NCBI GenBank assembly: GCA_947491985.1
Contig: CANLLR010000013.1
Coordinates: 1-64,000, forward strand
DNA: 64,000 bases
Direction: 5' to 3'
DNA from: Flavobacteriaceae bacterium
Lineage (GTDB): Bacteria > Bacteroidota > Bacteroidia > Flavobacteriales > Flavobacteriaceae
Part shown: positions 45,695 to 53,892 of the stretch, in pieces
Numbering within the stretch: the stretch's first letter is position 1
Layout: the number at the start of each line of letters is the position of its first letter
The notes under the pieces: generated by a model
Databases searched by the model: none
What the model saw: the letters and a program-made list of their open reading frames with translations, nothing else
Told to the model about the DNA's origin: nothing
Made by a program: the position numbers and the translations under genes

Positions 45695-46567
45695 ATGAAA
45701 AAATATAGTGCAATAGTATTGGTTTTAATGTTTATTAATTTTTCTGAAGCCCAAGTTGGTATTAATACAATTAATCCACACGCTTCAGCAGAACTTGATG
45801 TTACTTCTACTACAAAAGGTTTGTTATTGCCTAGATTGACAACAACAGCAATTAATAATTTAACGGCTACTGCTTCTGAGGGTTTGGTTGTCTTTAATAC
45901 GACCACCAAACAATATTGGGGTTTTAACGGAGCTTCGTGGCAAGTGTTTACAACTGCAACTGCTCCTACGGGTGTTGCACAAATTACTACTTTCGCTTAT
46001 TGGGAATTTGGCACACTTCCTGGCGGTACCAATAATTTTGGATTTTCCCCTTTTGCTGGTTTTGTGAGCCAAATTACTAATGCAAATTTAGAAAGAGGTG
46101 TAGGTATAGGTACCACTGGAGCTGCTGCAAGCAGTTCTTGGGGCGGTACCGATTTTAATACTAGTGCGAATACTGTTGCTGCCGCTGTTGCTGTTAGTGA
46201 ATTTTTCACTGTAATACTAACTTTGCCCGCAACTGCTATATTTTCGTTTACTAAAATTTCTGCGTACAATATAAGACGTTCGGGAACAGGACCAGCTAGT
46301 TTTCAATGGCAGTATTCTATTAACGGTGGAACATTCACCGACATTGGTTCGGCAGTTAATGCCGGTGCAGTTACATCTGCTACAGGAAACCCTATGCCAG
46401 AAGTTACTTTAAGTTCAATAACCGCACTTCAAAACCTTCCTACCACTTCCACTACTGTTGCTTTTAGAATGGTTATATATGGAGCTACGAATGCTGGAGG
46501 AACCTTTTACTTAAATAATCTTATCACTACAGGTAATGATTTAGAAATTATAGGAACTTACCAATAA
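45695..46567 (+). CDS. secreted surface protein with GINT-NPH repeat-type N-terminus
   Basis: A 290-residue exported protein. The signal peptide ends near NFSEAQ (residue 20), and the next segment VGINTINPHASAELDVTST followed by KGLLLPRLTTTAI is the hallmark start of many flavobacterial surface proteins that resemble tail-fibre head domains. The remainder is Thr/Ala/Gly-rich and probably a beta-sandwich. It has no T9SS tail. Likely displayed or secreted; binding or adhesion is inference. It sits between recX and bioB with its own promoter and terminator. Confidence 0.78.
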   Translation: MKKYSAIVLVLMFINFSEAQVGINTINPHASAELDVTSTTKGLLLPRLTTTAINNLTATASEGLVVFNTTTKQYWGFNGASWQVFTTATAPTGVAQITTFAYWEFGTLPGGTNNFGFSPFAGFVSQITNANLERGVGIGTTGAAASSSWGGTDFNTSANTVAAAVAVSEFFTVILTLPATAIFSFTKISAYNIRRSGTGPASFQWQYSINGGTFTDIGSAVNAGAVTSATGNPMPEVTLSSITALQNLPTTSTTVAFRMVIYGATNAGGTFYLNNLITTGNDLEIIGTYQ

Positions 46568-46587
46568 TTTCTGTCAATTATAAAAAT

Positions 46588-46623
46588 AAAAAATCCCAAA
46601 CTTTTCAGATTGGGATTTTTTTA
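46588..46623. terminator. bidirectional terminator between surface protein gene and bioB
   Basis: AAAATCCCAA (46590-46599) and TTGGGATTTT (46610-46619) around a 10-base loop, with flanking A and T runs. Confidence 0.85.
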
Positions 46624-46633
46624 TATACATCTT

Positions 46634-47719
46634 TTATTTTCCTTTTACAGAAGCTTCCAAATTGCGTTCAATAGTGTGTTCTGGTCGCGTCCATTTTGGT
46701 TTTTCACCCAACGATTGAAATTGAGAATCTTCCGCTTCTACAGTTGTAGGTTGAGACACCTTTGTGAAAGGTTTTTGCGGAATTAATCCCAACATCTCAA
46801 ACATTTTCATGTCTTCGTTTACATCTGGGTTGGGAGTAGTAAGCAATTTATCCCCAGCAAAAATAGAATTCGCACCAGCAAAAAAGCATATCGCTTGTCC
46901 TTCGCGACTCATGTTCATTCGACCGGCAGAAAGTCGTACTTGAGTTTCGGGCATTACAATTCGGGTAGTCGCTACCATTCGAATCATTTCCCAAATTTCA
47001 ACAGGTTTTTCTTCTTCAAGAGGTGTTCCCTCGACAGCAACTAAAGCGTTAATAGGCACTGATTCGGGTTGCGGATTCAATGATGCTAATGCAACAAGCA
47101 TTCCAGCTCGGTCTTCGATGCTTTCTCCCATTCCGATAATGCCGCCACTACAAACGGTTACGTTGGTTTTACGCACGTTTTCAATGGTTTGCAAACGATC
47201 TTCAAAGCCGCGTGTGGAAATGACTTCTTTATAATATTCTTCTGAGGTATCTAAATTGTGATTGTAAGCATATAAACCGGCTTCAGCTAAACGATGCGCT
47301 TGGTTTTCGGTAATCATTCCCAAAGTACAACATACTTCCATATCGAGTTTGTTGATGGTGCGTACCATTTCTAAAACTTGATCAAACTCAGGACCGTCTT
47401 TTACATTTCGCCAAGCTGCTCCCATACAAACACGAGATGAACCACTCGATTTGGCACGTAAAGCCTGAGCTTTAACTTGACTCACCGACATTAAATCGTT
47501 GCCTTCAATATCGGTATGATAACGTGCCGCTTGCGGACAATAGCCGCAATCTTCAGGACATCCGCCTGTTTTTATCGATAGTAAAGTAGAAACTTGAACT
47601 ACGTTTGGATCGTGTGCTTGTCTGTGAATGGTAGCCGCTTCATACATCAAATCCATTAAGGGTTTGTTGTAAATGGCTATGATTTCTTCTTTGGTCCAAT
47701 TGTGTTTAGTAACGCTCAT
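46634..47719 (-). CDS. bioB: biotin synthase
   Basis: Radical SAM enzyme inserting sulfur into dethiobiotin, the last step of the pathway. The 4Fe-4S motif is GGCPEDCGYCPQ (Cx3Cx2C). Further motifs are YAYNHNLDTSEEYY, CSGGIIGMGE and RLSAGR (the Arg ligand region of the auxiliary cluster). The C-terminal ~40 residues (about 320-361) extend beyond the usual core and are polar. ATG 47719 (MSVTKHNW) is chosen over an upstream TTG. A TTG-N19-TACTTTTG promoter precedes it. Confidence 0.96.
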   Translation of the reverse strand: MSVTKHNWTKEEIIAIYNKPLMDLMYEAATIHRQAHDPNVVQVSTLLSIKTGGCPEDCGYCPQAARYHTDIEGNDLMSVSQVKAQALRAKSSGSSRVCMGAAWRNVKDGPEFDQVLEMVRTINKLDMEVCCTLGMITENQAHRLAEAGLYAYNHNLDTSEEYYKEVISTRGFEDRLQTIENVRKTNVTVCSGGIIGMGESIEDRAGMLVALASLNPQPESVPINALVAVEGTPLEEEKPVEIWEMIRMVATTRIVMPETQVRLSAGRMNMSREGQAICFFAGANSIFAGDKLLTTPNPDVNEDMKMFEMLGLIPQKPFTKVSQPTTVEAEDSQFQSLGEKPKWTRPEHTIERNLEASVKGK

Positions 47720-47740
47720 TTGATGCAAATTTTAGTGGTT

Positions 47741-47770
47741 CAAAAGTAGGCAATTTGTTTTAAGAAACAA
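47741..47770 (-). promoter_or_regulatory. promoter of bioB (TTG-N19-TACTTTTG)
   Basis: Minus strand TTG (47768-47770), N19, TACTTTTG (47741-47748). A small inverted repeat TTTGTTT/AAACAAA overlaps the -33 element and might be an operator. No matching site is seen before bioF or bioA. Confidence 0.65.
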
Positions 47771-47854
47771 AACGGGTTACTTGGTGTTTTGCTTTTACTG
47801 CTTCAAAAAACAGCGCATTTTTCACAATGTGAAATGGAAATAAGTTACATCTGA

Positions 47855-48784
47855 TTACAAATTCGAAATGAAATTGGTCGCAAATAATTCATCTTTGGCA
47901 ATTTGTGCTTTTAAATCTTCAAGGGAGTTAAACTTAACTTCTTCTCTAATATAATGAAGTAAGACAATTTTCAAATTTTGATCGTAAAGATCACCTTCAA
48001 AGTTTAGAAAATGAACTTCAATAGTTTGGGTAATTCCATCAACAGTGGGACGGTTCCCAATATTCATCATCCCAAAAAACAATTGGTGTTTAATGACCGA
48101 TTGAACAACGTAAACCCCATTTTTAGGAATGAGCTTATAGTCTTCATTAATGGAAATATTCGCAGTAGGAAAACCAATGGTTCTGCCCAATTGCTTGCCA
48201 TGTGCTACAGTTCCGGAAAACGAATAGTTATACCCTAAGTATTGATTGGCCAATGTGATGTTGCCTTCTAAAATTGCAGTTCTTATTTTGGTCGAACTGA
48301 TGGTGATTTCGTTGATTTCTTCGGCAGAAATTTGTTCCACTTCAAAATTATATTGGGTACCAAAGACGATTAAATCATCAATGTTTGCCGTTCTATTGCG
48401 TCCAAAACGATGATCATAACCAATAATTATCTTGTGGATATTGAATGCATCAACTAAAATGGAAGAGACAAATTCTTCCGCTGTTAGTCTTGAAAAAGCA
48501 TAATCAAATGGATGGATGATAAGATAATCGATACCAAGTTCTTCAAATAACTCTTGCTTTTCGGTGATGGTATTGAGTAATTTGATTTCGCTTTTTTCTT
48601 GTAAAACCATTCGAGGATGCGGGAAAAAAGTCAAAACAACACTTTTTAACTGTGTTGCTTTCGCTTGTGCCGCAACTTTTTGCAAAATTTGTTGGTGTCC
48701 TAAATGAACGCCGTCAAAAGTTCCAATAGTAATTATGGTTTTGGCTGAAGATTTGAAATCGCTTATGTTGGTGATGGTTTCCAA
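47855..48784 (-). CDS. ribF: bifunctional riboflavin kinase/FAD synthetase
   Basis: Converts riboflavin to FMN and then FAD. The N-terminal adenylyltransferase domain has TIGTFDGVHLGHQQIL, FFPHPRMVL, KIIIGYDHRFGRNRT and ISSTKIRTAI. The C-terminal kinase domain (about 185-309) has GRTIGFPTANI, NGVYVVQS, IGNRPTVDG and EVHFLNFEGDLYDQ. The 309 residues are complete. It stands alone before pth. Confidence 0.96.
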   Translation of the reverse strand: METITNISDFKSSAKTIITIGTFDGVHLGHQQILQKVAAQAKATQLKSVVLTFFPHPRMVLQEKSEIKLLNTITEKQELFEELGIDYLIIHPFDYAFSRLTAEEFVSSILVDAFNIHKIIIGYDHRFGRNRTANIDDLIVFGTQYNFEVEQISAEEINEITISSTKIRTAILEGNITLANQYLGYNYSFSGTVAHGKQLGRTIGFPTANISINEDYKLIPKNGVYVVQSVIKHQLFFGMMNIGNRPTVDGITQTIEVHFLNFEGDLYDQNLKIVLLHYIREEVKFNSLEDLKAQIAKDELFATNFISNL

Positions 48785-48844
48785 AAAAATTATTTTGACA
48801 GCAAAAGTACTTTATTTGAATAATTAATCTTAAAATGGGTGTAC

Positions 48845-49528
48845 TTATTTTCCGTTGAATTCGTTCATGGTTGTATTTAATCCTGCCAATGCAAACGAAG
48901 TTATGATATTTGCTGCCAATTCAAATCGCTCAGGAAGCAGTTGATTTTCTTCTTCACTCCACTCGCCTAAAACGTAATTAACTTGTTGTCCTTTTTTGAA
49001 CTCATCGCTGATTCCGAAACGGAACCGAGGATATTCGGTCGAATTTAAGAGCAATTGAATGTTTTTCAATCCGTTGTGTCCGCCATCGCTTCCTTTTGCT
49101 TTTATGCGAATGGTTCCGAAAGACAAATTCAAATCGTCGGTAATAACCAATATATTTTCTTTGGGAATGTTTTCTTTTTCCATCCAATAGTTAACCGCTT
49201 TTCCGCTTAAATTCATGAAAGTATTTGGCTTTAAAAAAAACAAGGTTCTTCCTTTGATTTTAAATTCGGCCATTTCTCCCAATTTAGCCGTTTGAAAAGA
49301 CACACCCTCTTTTCTTGCAAAATAATCTACAATTTTAAAGCCTATGTTGTGTCGTGTATTTACATATTCAGCGCCAATATTTCCGAGGCCAACAATTAAA
49401 AACTTTTTACTCACACCTTGCATATTTTCATTTTTGTGTTCATTAACCTCTGATTTCTTTGCGTCATTTATTTCTTTAGCTTCGCTCCGTTCGCCTTTTC
49501 TTGTAAAGATTTTAGTCAACCAATTCAT
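48845..49528 (-). CDS. pth: peptidyl-tRNA hydrolase with charged N-terminal extension
   Basis: Releases tRNA from stalled peptidyl-tRNA. The core starts at KKFLIVGLGNIGAEYVNTRH (catalytic His in TRHNIGF). Other motifs are FLKPNTFMNLSGKAV, ITDDLNLSFGTIR and GSDGGHNGLKNI. At 227 residues it carries about 38 extra N-terminal residues: a MNWLTKIFTRK start, then a Lys/Glu/Asn-rich linker (residues 12-35). An internal ATG at 49423 would give a standard 192-residue enzyme. I keep the longer form because its first residues look like the MxWLTKxF start I recall in relatives. Confidence 0.92.
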   Translation of the reverse strand: MNWLTKIFTRKGERSEAKEINDAKKSEVNEHKNENMQGVSKKFLIVGLGNIGAEYVNTRHNIGFKIVDYFARKEGVSFQTAKLGEMAEFKIKGRTLFFLKPNTFMNLSGKAVNYWMEKENIPKENILVITDDLNLSFGTIRIKAKGSDGGHNGLKNIQLLLNSTEYPRFRFGISDEFKKGQQVNYVLGEWSEEENQLLPERFELAANIITSFALAGLNTTMNEFNGK

Positions 49529-49589
49529 TTTGTAAATGTAATGCAATTTAAAAAAAATAGAAATTTTGATTTCAAAAATACTTTATAAA

Positions 49590-49621
49590 AATAATAAAGG
49601 CGTCACTTTCGCAACGCCTTA
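49590..49621 (-). terminator. intrinsic terminator after ssb
   Basis: Minus strand AAGGCGT (49615-49621) pairs with ACGCCTT (49598-49604), followed by TATTATTTTTA. Confidence 0.7.
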
Positions 49622-49642
49622 ATCCATCCGTTTTCGAATTTG

Positions 49643-49966
49643 TTATTTTCCTAACAACACTAATTCGTTAACAATAATTTCAGTTACATATTTTTTGTCA
49701 CCGTTTTTGTCGTCGTAATTTCGATAGGTTAATTTGCCTTCAACAGCAATTTCTTTTCCTTTGGCGACATACTTTTCAATGATTTCGGCTGTTTTACCCC
49801 AAGCGGTAAGGCGATGCCATTCGGTTTGTTCTACTTTTTCACCTTTTTGATTGGTGTAATGCTCATTGGTAGCAAGTGTAATGGTTGCTACTTTTTTTCC
49901 TCCTTCAAGATTTTTGATCTCAGGTTCTTGTCCTACGTGTCCGATTAATTGTACCTTGTTTCTCAT
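49643..49966 (-). CDS. ssb: short single-stranded DNA-binding protein
   Basis: OB-fold protein binding single-stranded DNA. ATG 49966 gives MRNKVQLIGHVGQEPEIK; the open frame upstream is not SSB-like. Core motifs are KVATITLATNEHY, TEWHRLTAWGKTAEIIEKY and KGKEIAVEGKLTYRNYDDK. At 107 residues it stops right after the OB fold (VNELVLLGK), so the flexible tail and the acidic tip (DDDIPF-type) that recruits repair proteins are missing. It is probably a second, accessory SSB. Confidence 0.92.
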   Translation of the reverse strand: MRNKVQLIGHVGQEPEIKNLEGGKKVATITLATNEHYTNQKGEKVEQTEWHRLTAWGKTAEIIEKYVAKGKEIAVEGKLTYRNYDDKNGDKKYVTEIIVNELVLLGK

Positions 49967-49982
49967 GGCGTTTAAAAATTTA

Positions 49983-50109
49983 ATTGTTAACAATATGTGA
50001 GTTGTCTAATTTCTCACTTTCGACGATGCAAAGTTGTAACTGTCTACCAATCTTATTCGGTAGTTACCCATTTAATTTCGGTTGTAATTGTTTGTACCCG
50101 TTTACAAAC
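49983..50109. promoter_or_regulatory. two palindromes in the ssb / zinc-ribbon intergenic region
   Basis: ATTGTTAACAAT (49983-49994) is a perfect 12-base palindrome 17 bases before the ssb ATG. GTTTGTA-CCCGTT-TACAAAC (50090-50109) is a 7-6-7 inverted repeat upstream of the plus-strand -7 box TATATTTG (50123-50130). Both are operator-like. No regulator is assigned. Confidence 0.45.
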
Positions 50110-50152
50110 GGAATTTTTTATTTATATTTGATTGAATTTTAACATATAAGCC

Positions 50153-50503
50153 ATGACAAAAACCTGTTTAGAATGCCACGAAAAAATTGTAGGTCGTGAA
50201 GATAAAAAGTTCTGCAGCGACGGTTGCCGTAACGCCTACAACAACAAAATAAATAAAGACAGTAATAATTATATGCGTAATGTAAACAATAAATTACGCA
50301 AAAATTACCGCGTTTTATCCGAATTAAATCCAGACGTAAAATCAAAAACGACGCGTGCAAAATTACTCAGCAAAGGATTCGATTTTGAATATTTTACTAC
50401 CATTTTAACCACCAGCACCGGTAATACATATCATTTTGTATACGACCAAGGCTATCGCTTGTTGGAAAATGATATGTACATGTTGGTAAAGAAAGAAAGT
50501 TAA
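50153..50503 (+). CDS. zinc-ribbon protein of unknown function
   Basis: A 116-residue cytoplasmic protein. The N-terminal zinc knuckle is CLECHEKIVGREDKKFCSDG followed by C (CxxC-x15-CxxxC pattern, then RNAYNNK), like DUF2116/HNH-associated ribbons. The middle is helical and basic (NNYMRNVNNKLRKNYRVLSE). The C-terminal half is beta-like. Nucleic-acid binding is plausible but inferred. It is divergent from ssb with palindromes between them, which might mean a shared regulator. Confidence 0.78.
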   Translation: MTKTCLECHEKIVGREDKKFCSDGCRNAYNNKINKDSNNYMRNVNNKLRKNYRVLSELNPDVKSKTTRAKLLSKGFDFEYFTTILTTSTGNTYHFVYDQGYRLLENDMYMLVKKES

Positions 50504-50552
50504 AAAATACCTATTTAAATTTGATTCATGCAACACATTTAATTCCCCATAA

Positions 50553-52934
50553 ATGAAAAAAAATTACACTTCTTTATATATTATTTTAATCCTTTCCGCT
50601 TTTTTGTTTGGCATTTTTTACTTTATGATGCCACAAAATTACGATACGGTTGAAGCACCGCTTTCGCAGTTTTCAACCAAAAGAGCTTTACAAAAAGTAA
50701 AAGAAATGACAGTCGAGCCACATTACGTTGGTTCTGAAAATCATGAAGTCGTAGCCAATTATTTAGTGCAAGAATTACAAAATTTAGGTTTGCAATCCAC
50801 AATCCAAGAAGGTTTCACGATGACCGAAAAAGGAACCTTGGTACTATCGAAAAACATCCTTGCCAAAATAAAAGGCACAACCAATTCCAAAGCGCTCGTT
50901 TTGCTTTCGCATTATGATTCGGCACCACATTCGTATTCAAAAGGAGCCAGTGACGATGCTTCGGGTGTGGCTACAATTTTAGAAAGCGTTCGGGCTTTTT
51001 TACACAATAAAAGTAAACACACCAACGATATTATCATTTTGTTTTCGGACGCAGAAGAATTGGGTTTAAACGGCGCCGCTCTTTTTGTTACGCAACACCA
51101 ATGGGCAAAAAACGTTGGATTGGTATTAAATTTTGAAGCACGCGGATCTTCTGGACCAAGTTATATGTTGATGGAAACCAACCAAGGTAATGCCAAAATG
51201 GTCGATGCTTTTTCAGATGGTAAAGTACAACAGCCAATTTCCAATTCGCTCATGTATAGCATTTATAAAATGCTGCCCAACGATACCGACTTGACTGTTT
51301 TTAGAGAAAACGGAAAAATTCAAGGGTTTAATTTTGCGTTTATCGACAGTCATTTTGATTACCACACCGCGCAAGACGATTATGAACATTTAGACCCAAA
51401 AACGTTGGCGCATCAAGGTTCGTATTTGTATTCATTACTAAAACATTTTTCCAATGCTAATATTAGTAACCTGAACTCGTCAGAGGACAAGGTTTATTTT
51501 ACCGGTCCTTTTACATTTGTCAGTTATCCTTTTACCTGGATTTTGCCGTTATTACTTATTGCATTTGGATTGGTATTAATTTTTGTTTTTATCGGATTGG
51601 GGAAACAACTGTTGCGTTTGGATGCCATTGTAAAAGGAAGTCTTCCGTTTTTTGGCGCGTTACTAGTAGCAGGACTTCTAACGTATATGGGATGGGAATT
51701 ACTGTTGTCTTTTTATCAGCAATACAATGACATTTTACACGGATTTACCTATAACGGTCACGATTACATTTACGGATTTGTTTGCCTTACCTTGGCGGTT
51801 TGCTTTTTGTTTTACCAGAAAGAAGCCGAGCGAAATTCAGAAATGAATCAACTGATTGTTCCGTTATTTATCTGGTTACTTATTAATATTGCGATTTTCT
51901 TTCACCTAAAAGGCGCCGGATTTTTGATTATTCCTGTCATTTCAAGTGCCTTGATGTTGGGTTATTTTGTGCTTACCCAGAAGTCAAACACTATTTTAAA
52001 CATCATTTTGGCGCTACCTACGCTTATTATTTTAGCGCCATTTGTGCAAATGTTTCCAATTGGTTTGGGATTAAAAATACTCGTTGGAAGTTCGGTTTTA
52101 ACCGTATTGACCTTTGTATTATTATTGCCGATTTTTGGTTCGTTTACACAGAAAAAAATCTGGTCGCTAGCGTTTTTTTTATTAGCCATAGGATTGTTTG
52201 TAAAAGCCCATCAATCTTCGGGATATGTTTACGGAAAATCTAAACCCAACTCACTTGTTTATGTTTTAAACGCAGATTCAAACAAAGCCAATTGGGCAAC
52301 ATACGACACCAATTTAGACGAATGGACCAAAGGCTATTTGGGCGAAAATCCGAAAGATGGAAAAACATTAAACACCAATAAACTATACAGCAAATACGGT
52401 TCTCAGTATACGTTTATGGCCGATGCTCCGTTGAAAGAAATTGCCAAACCCACCATCGTATTTTTACGAGATACCATTCAAGGAAATCAACATTTGTATC
52501 GCATCAAAATTTCTCCCAACCGAAACGTAAATCGGTACGATATTTTTACTAAAAAAGAAATGAAATTCAACAATTTAATGGCAAACGGAGTAAAGTCGGT
52601 CGATTTTAAAAGCAACATTTCATCCCAAACGAGCAGCAAATTGTTGAGTTATTATGTAGTGAACAATATCCCTTTGGAATTAGAATTTTCTATAAATAGT
52701 AACGAAAAACTAGCGTTAGAATTAATCGAAAGTTCCTTCGATTTACTCAACAATCCTTCATTTAGTATAGCAAAAAGACGCGATTGGATGATTCCGAAAC
52801 CTTTTGTGTTGACCGATGCTGTAATCCTAAAACAAAAGGTAAAAGCAACACCGATTTTGGAAGAAGATCCGAAGTTGCTTTTAGTTAAAAAATCGGTCAG
52901 CCCTAGTTTAAATATTATAAATGACAGTCAATAA
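50553..52934 (+). CDS. M28 family metallopeptidase, multi-spanning membrane protein
   Basis: A 793-residue protein with an N-terminal anchor (residues 7-25) and an M28 aminopeptidase domain (about 85-310): LLSHYDSAPHSYSKG, SDDASGVATILE, FSDAEELGLNGA, LNFEARGSSGPSY and DSHFDYHTAQDDYEHLD provide the two-zinc ligands. About eight membrane helices follow (about 330-560), then a periplasmic beta domain. The architecture resembles ER metallopeptidase 1-type enzymes. The substrate is unknown. The next gene starts two bases after its stop. Confidence 0.9.
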   Translation: MKKNYTSLYIILILSAFLFGIFYFMMPQNYDTVEAPLSQFSTKRALQKVKEMTVEPHYVGSENHEVVANYLVQELQNLGLQSTIQEGFTMTEKGTLVLSKNILAKIKGTTNSKALVLLSHYDSAPHSYSKGASDDASGVATILESVRAFLHNKSKHTNDIIILFSDAEELGLNGAALFVTQHQWAKNVGLVLNFEARGSSGPSYMLMETNQGNAKMVDAFSDGKVQQPISNSLMYSIYKMLPNDTDLTVFRENGKIQGFNFAFIDSHFDYHTAQDDYEHLDPKTLAHQGSYLYSLLKHFSNANISNLNSSEDKVYFTGPFTFVSYPFTWILPLLLIAFGLVLIFVFIGLGKQLLRLDAIVKGSLPFFGALLVAGLLTYMGWELLLSFYQQYNDILHGFTYNGHDYIYGFVCLTLAVCFLFYQKEAERNSEMNQLIVPLFIWLLINIAIFFHLKGAGFLIIPVISSALMLGYFVLTQKSNTILNIILALPTLIILAPFVQMFPIGLGLKILVGSSVLTVLTFVLLLPIFGSFTQKKIWSLAFFLLAIGLFVKAHQSSGYVYGKSKPNSLVYVLNADSNKANWATYDTNLDEWTKGYLGENPKDGKTLNTNKLYSKYGSQYTFMADAPLKEIAKPTIVFLRDTIQGNQHLYRIKISPNRNVNRYDIFTKKEMKFNNLMANGVKSVDFKSNISSQTSSKLLSYYVVNNIPLELEFSINSNEKLALELIESSFDLLNNPSFSIAKRRDWMIPKPFVLTDAVILKQKVKATPILEEDPKLLLVKKSVSPSLNIINDSQ

Positions 52935-52936
52935 TA

Positions 52937-53740
52937 ATGAAACAAATTAGTATTTTAGGTTGCGGTTGGCTTGGTTTTCCATTAGCACAATCATTCATAA
53001 AAAAAGGGTTTGCTGTTAAAGGATCAACAACTTCTGTTGCAAAAATTTCAATATTAAAAAAGGCTGGAATCAGTCCGTTTCAAATCACCTTGTTTGAAGA
53101 TAAAATCGAAGGTGATGTTGCTGGCTTTTTAGAAAATTCTAAGATTTTAATTATCGACATTCCTCCTAAATTAAGAGGAAATGCAACTGAAAATTTTATA
53201 GCTAAAATACAACTTGTCATTCCATTTATTGAAAAAACAGCAGTCAAAAAAGTGCTTTTTGTGAGTTCGACATCTGTCTACGCTGATACTAATTCGGCAA
53301 TAGATGAAACTACCAATCTGTTTTCAACTGCTAAAAATGCGAGACAATTGTTAGCAGCAGAACATCTTTTACAACAAAATAAAAACTTCCAAACCACTGT
53401 ACTTCGCTTTGGCGGATTGATTGGTGATGAACGAAATCCAATACGCTTTTTATCGGGTAAAAAAAACATTGAAAATCCAAACGCACCCATTAATTTTATT
53501 CACCAAATCGATTGCATCGGCATCATTAATGCGATTATTGAAAAAGAATGTTGGAAAGAAACCTTTAATGGCGTCGCACCGCAACATCCCACACGAAAAG
53601 AATATTACACCAAAAAAGCACTCGAATTACAATTGCCTTTACCTGAATTTGACAACAACAAACCCTCTGTTGGAAAAACTATTTTAAGTAATAAAGTCCG
53701 ACACTTTTTGAACTATGAATTTCAAATCAGCCTAGAATAA
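52937..53740 (+). CDS. NAD(P)-binding SDR-type epimerase/oxidoreductase
   Basis: A 267-residue extended-SDR-like protein similar to YeeZ. The Rossmann motif is ISILGCGWLGFPLAQSF, with LFVSSTSVYAD and TVLRFGGLIGDERNP further on. The classical YxxxK catalytic pair is not obvious, so it may bind a nucleotide-sugar or act without standard SDR chemistry. It is cotranscribed with the M28 peptidase gene (two-base gap). Role unknown. Confidence 0.82.
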   Translation: MKQISILGCGWLGFPLAQSFIKKGFAVKGSTTSVAKISILKKAGISPFQITLFEDKIEGDVAGFLENSKILIIDIPPKLRGNATENFIAKIQLVIPFIEKTAVKKVLFVSSTSVYADTNSAIDETTNLFSTAKNARQLLAAEHLLQQNKNFQTTVLRFGGLIGDERNPIRFLSGKKNIENPNAPINFIHQIDCIGIINAIIEKECWKETFNGVAPQHPTRKEYYTKKALELQLPLPEFDNNKPSVGKTILSNKVRHFLNYEFQISLE

Positions 53741-53746
53741 TTATTG

Positions 53747-53754
53747 TATCTTTG
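53747..53754 (+). promoter_or_regulatory. possible -7 element for the S9 peptidase gene
   Basis: TATCTTTG matches TAnnTTTG but lies about 140 bases before the ATG at 53893, which implies a long leader with no obvious structure. Confidence 0.35.
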
Positions 53755-53892
53755 GGTACATCATTTAATTTTTCCTATGAATTGAGCATTACCTTAAATT
53801 GGTCGCAACAACCATTGATGATATGCAACCCGAGCTTGCGAATTGGCGAAGCAATTACATATGACCAACAAAAAAACTATTAATATCAACAT

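Noticed and set aside
45695..46567. phage tail fibre or prophage remnant
   Set aside because: The GINT-NPH start resembles tail-fibre domains, but the protein has a signal peptide and no phage genes are near. It is a common flavobacterial surface protein type.
47729..47854. FMN or other riboswitch near ribF/bioB
   Set aside because: The minus-strand leader of bioB and the region after it show no conserved RFN or other riboswitch core. ribF itself has only about 60 bases upstream.
53741..53892. small gene or RNA before the S9 peptidase gene
   Set aside because: No frame longer than a few codons and no stable hairpin is visible. It is treated as a long 5' leader.
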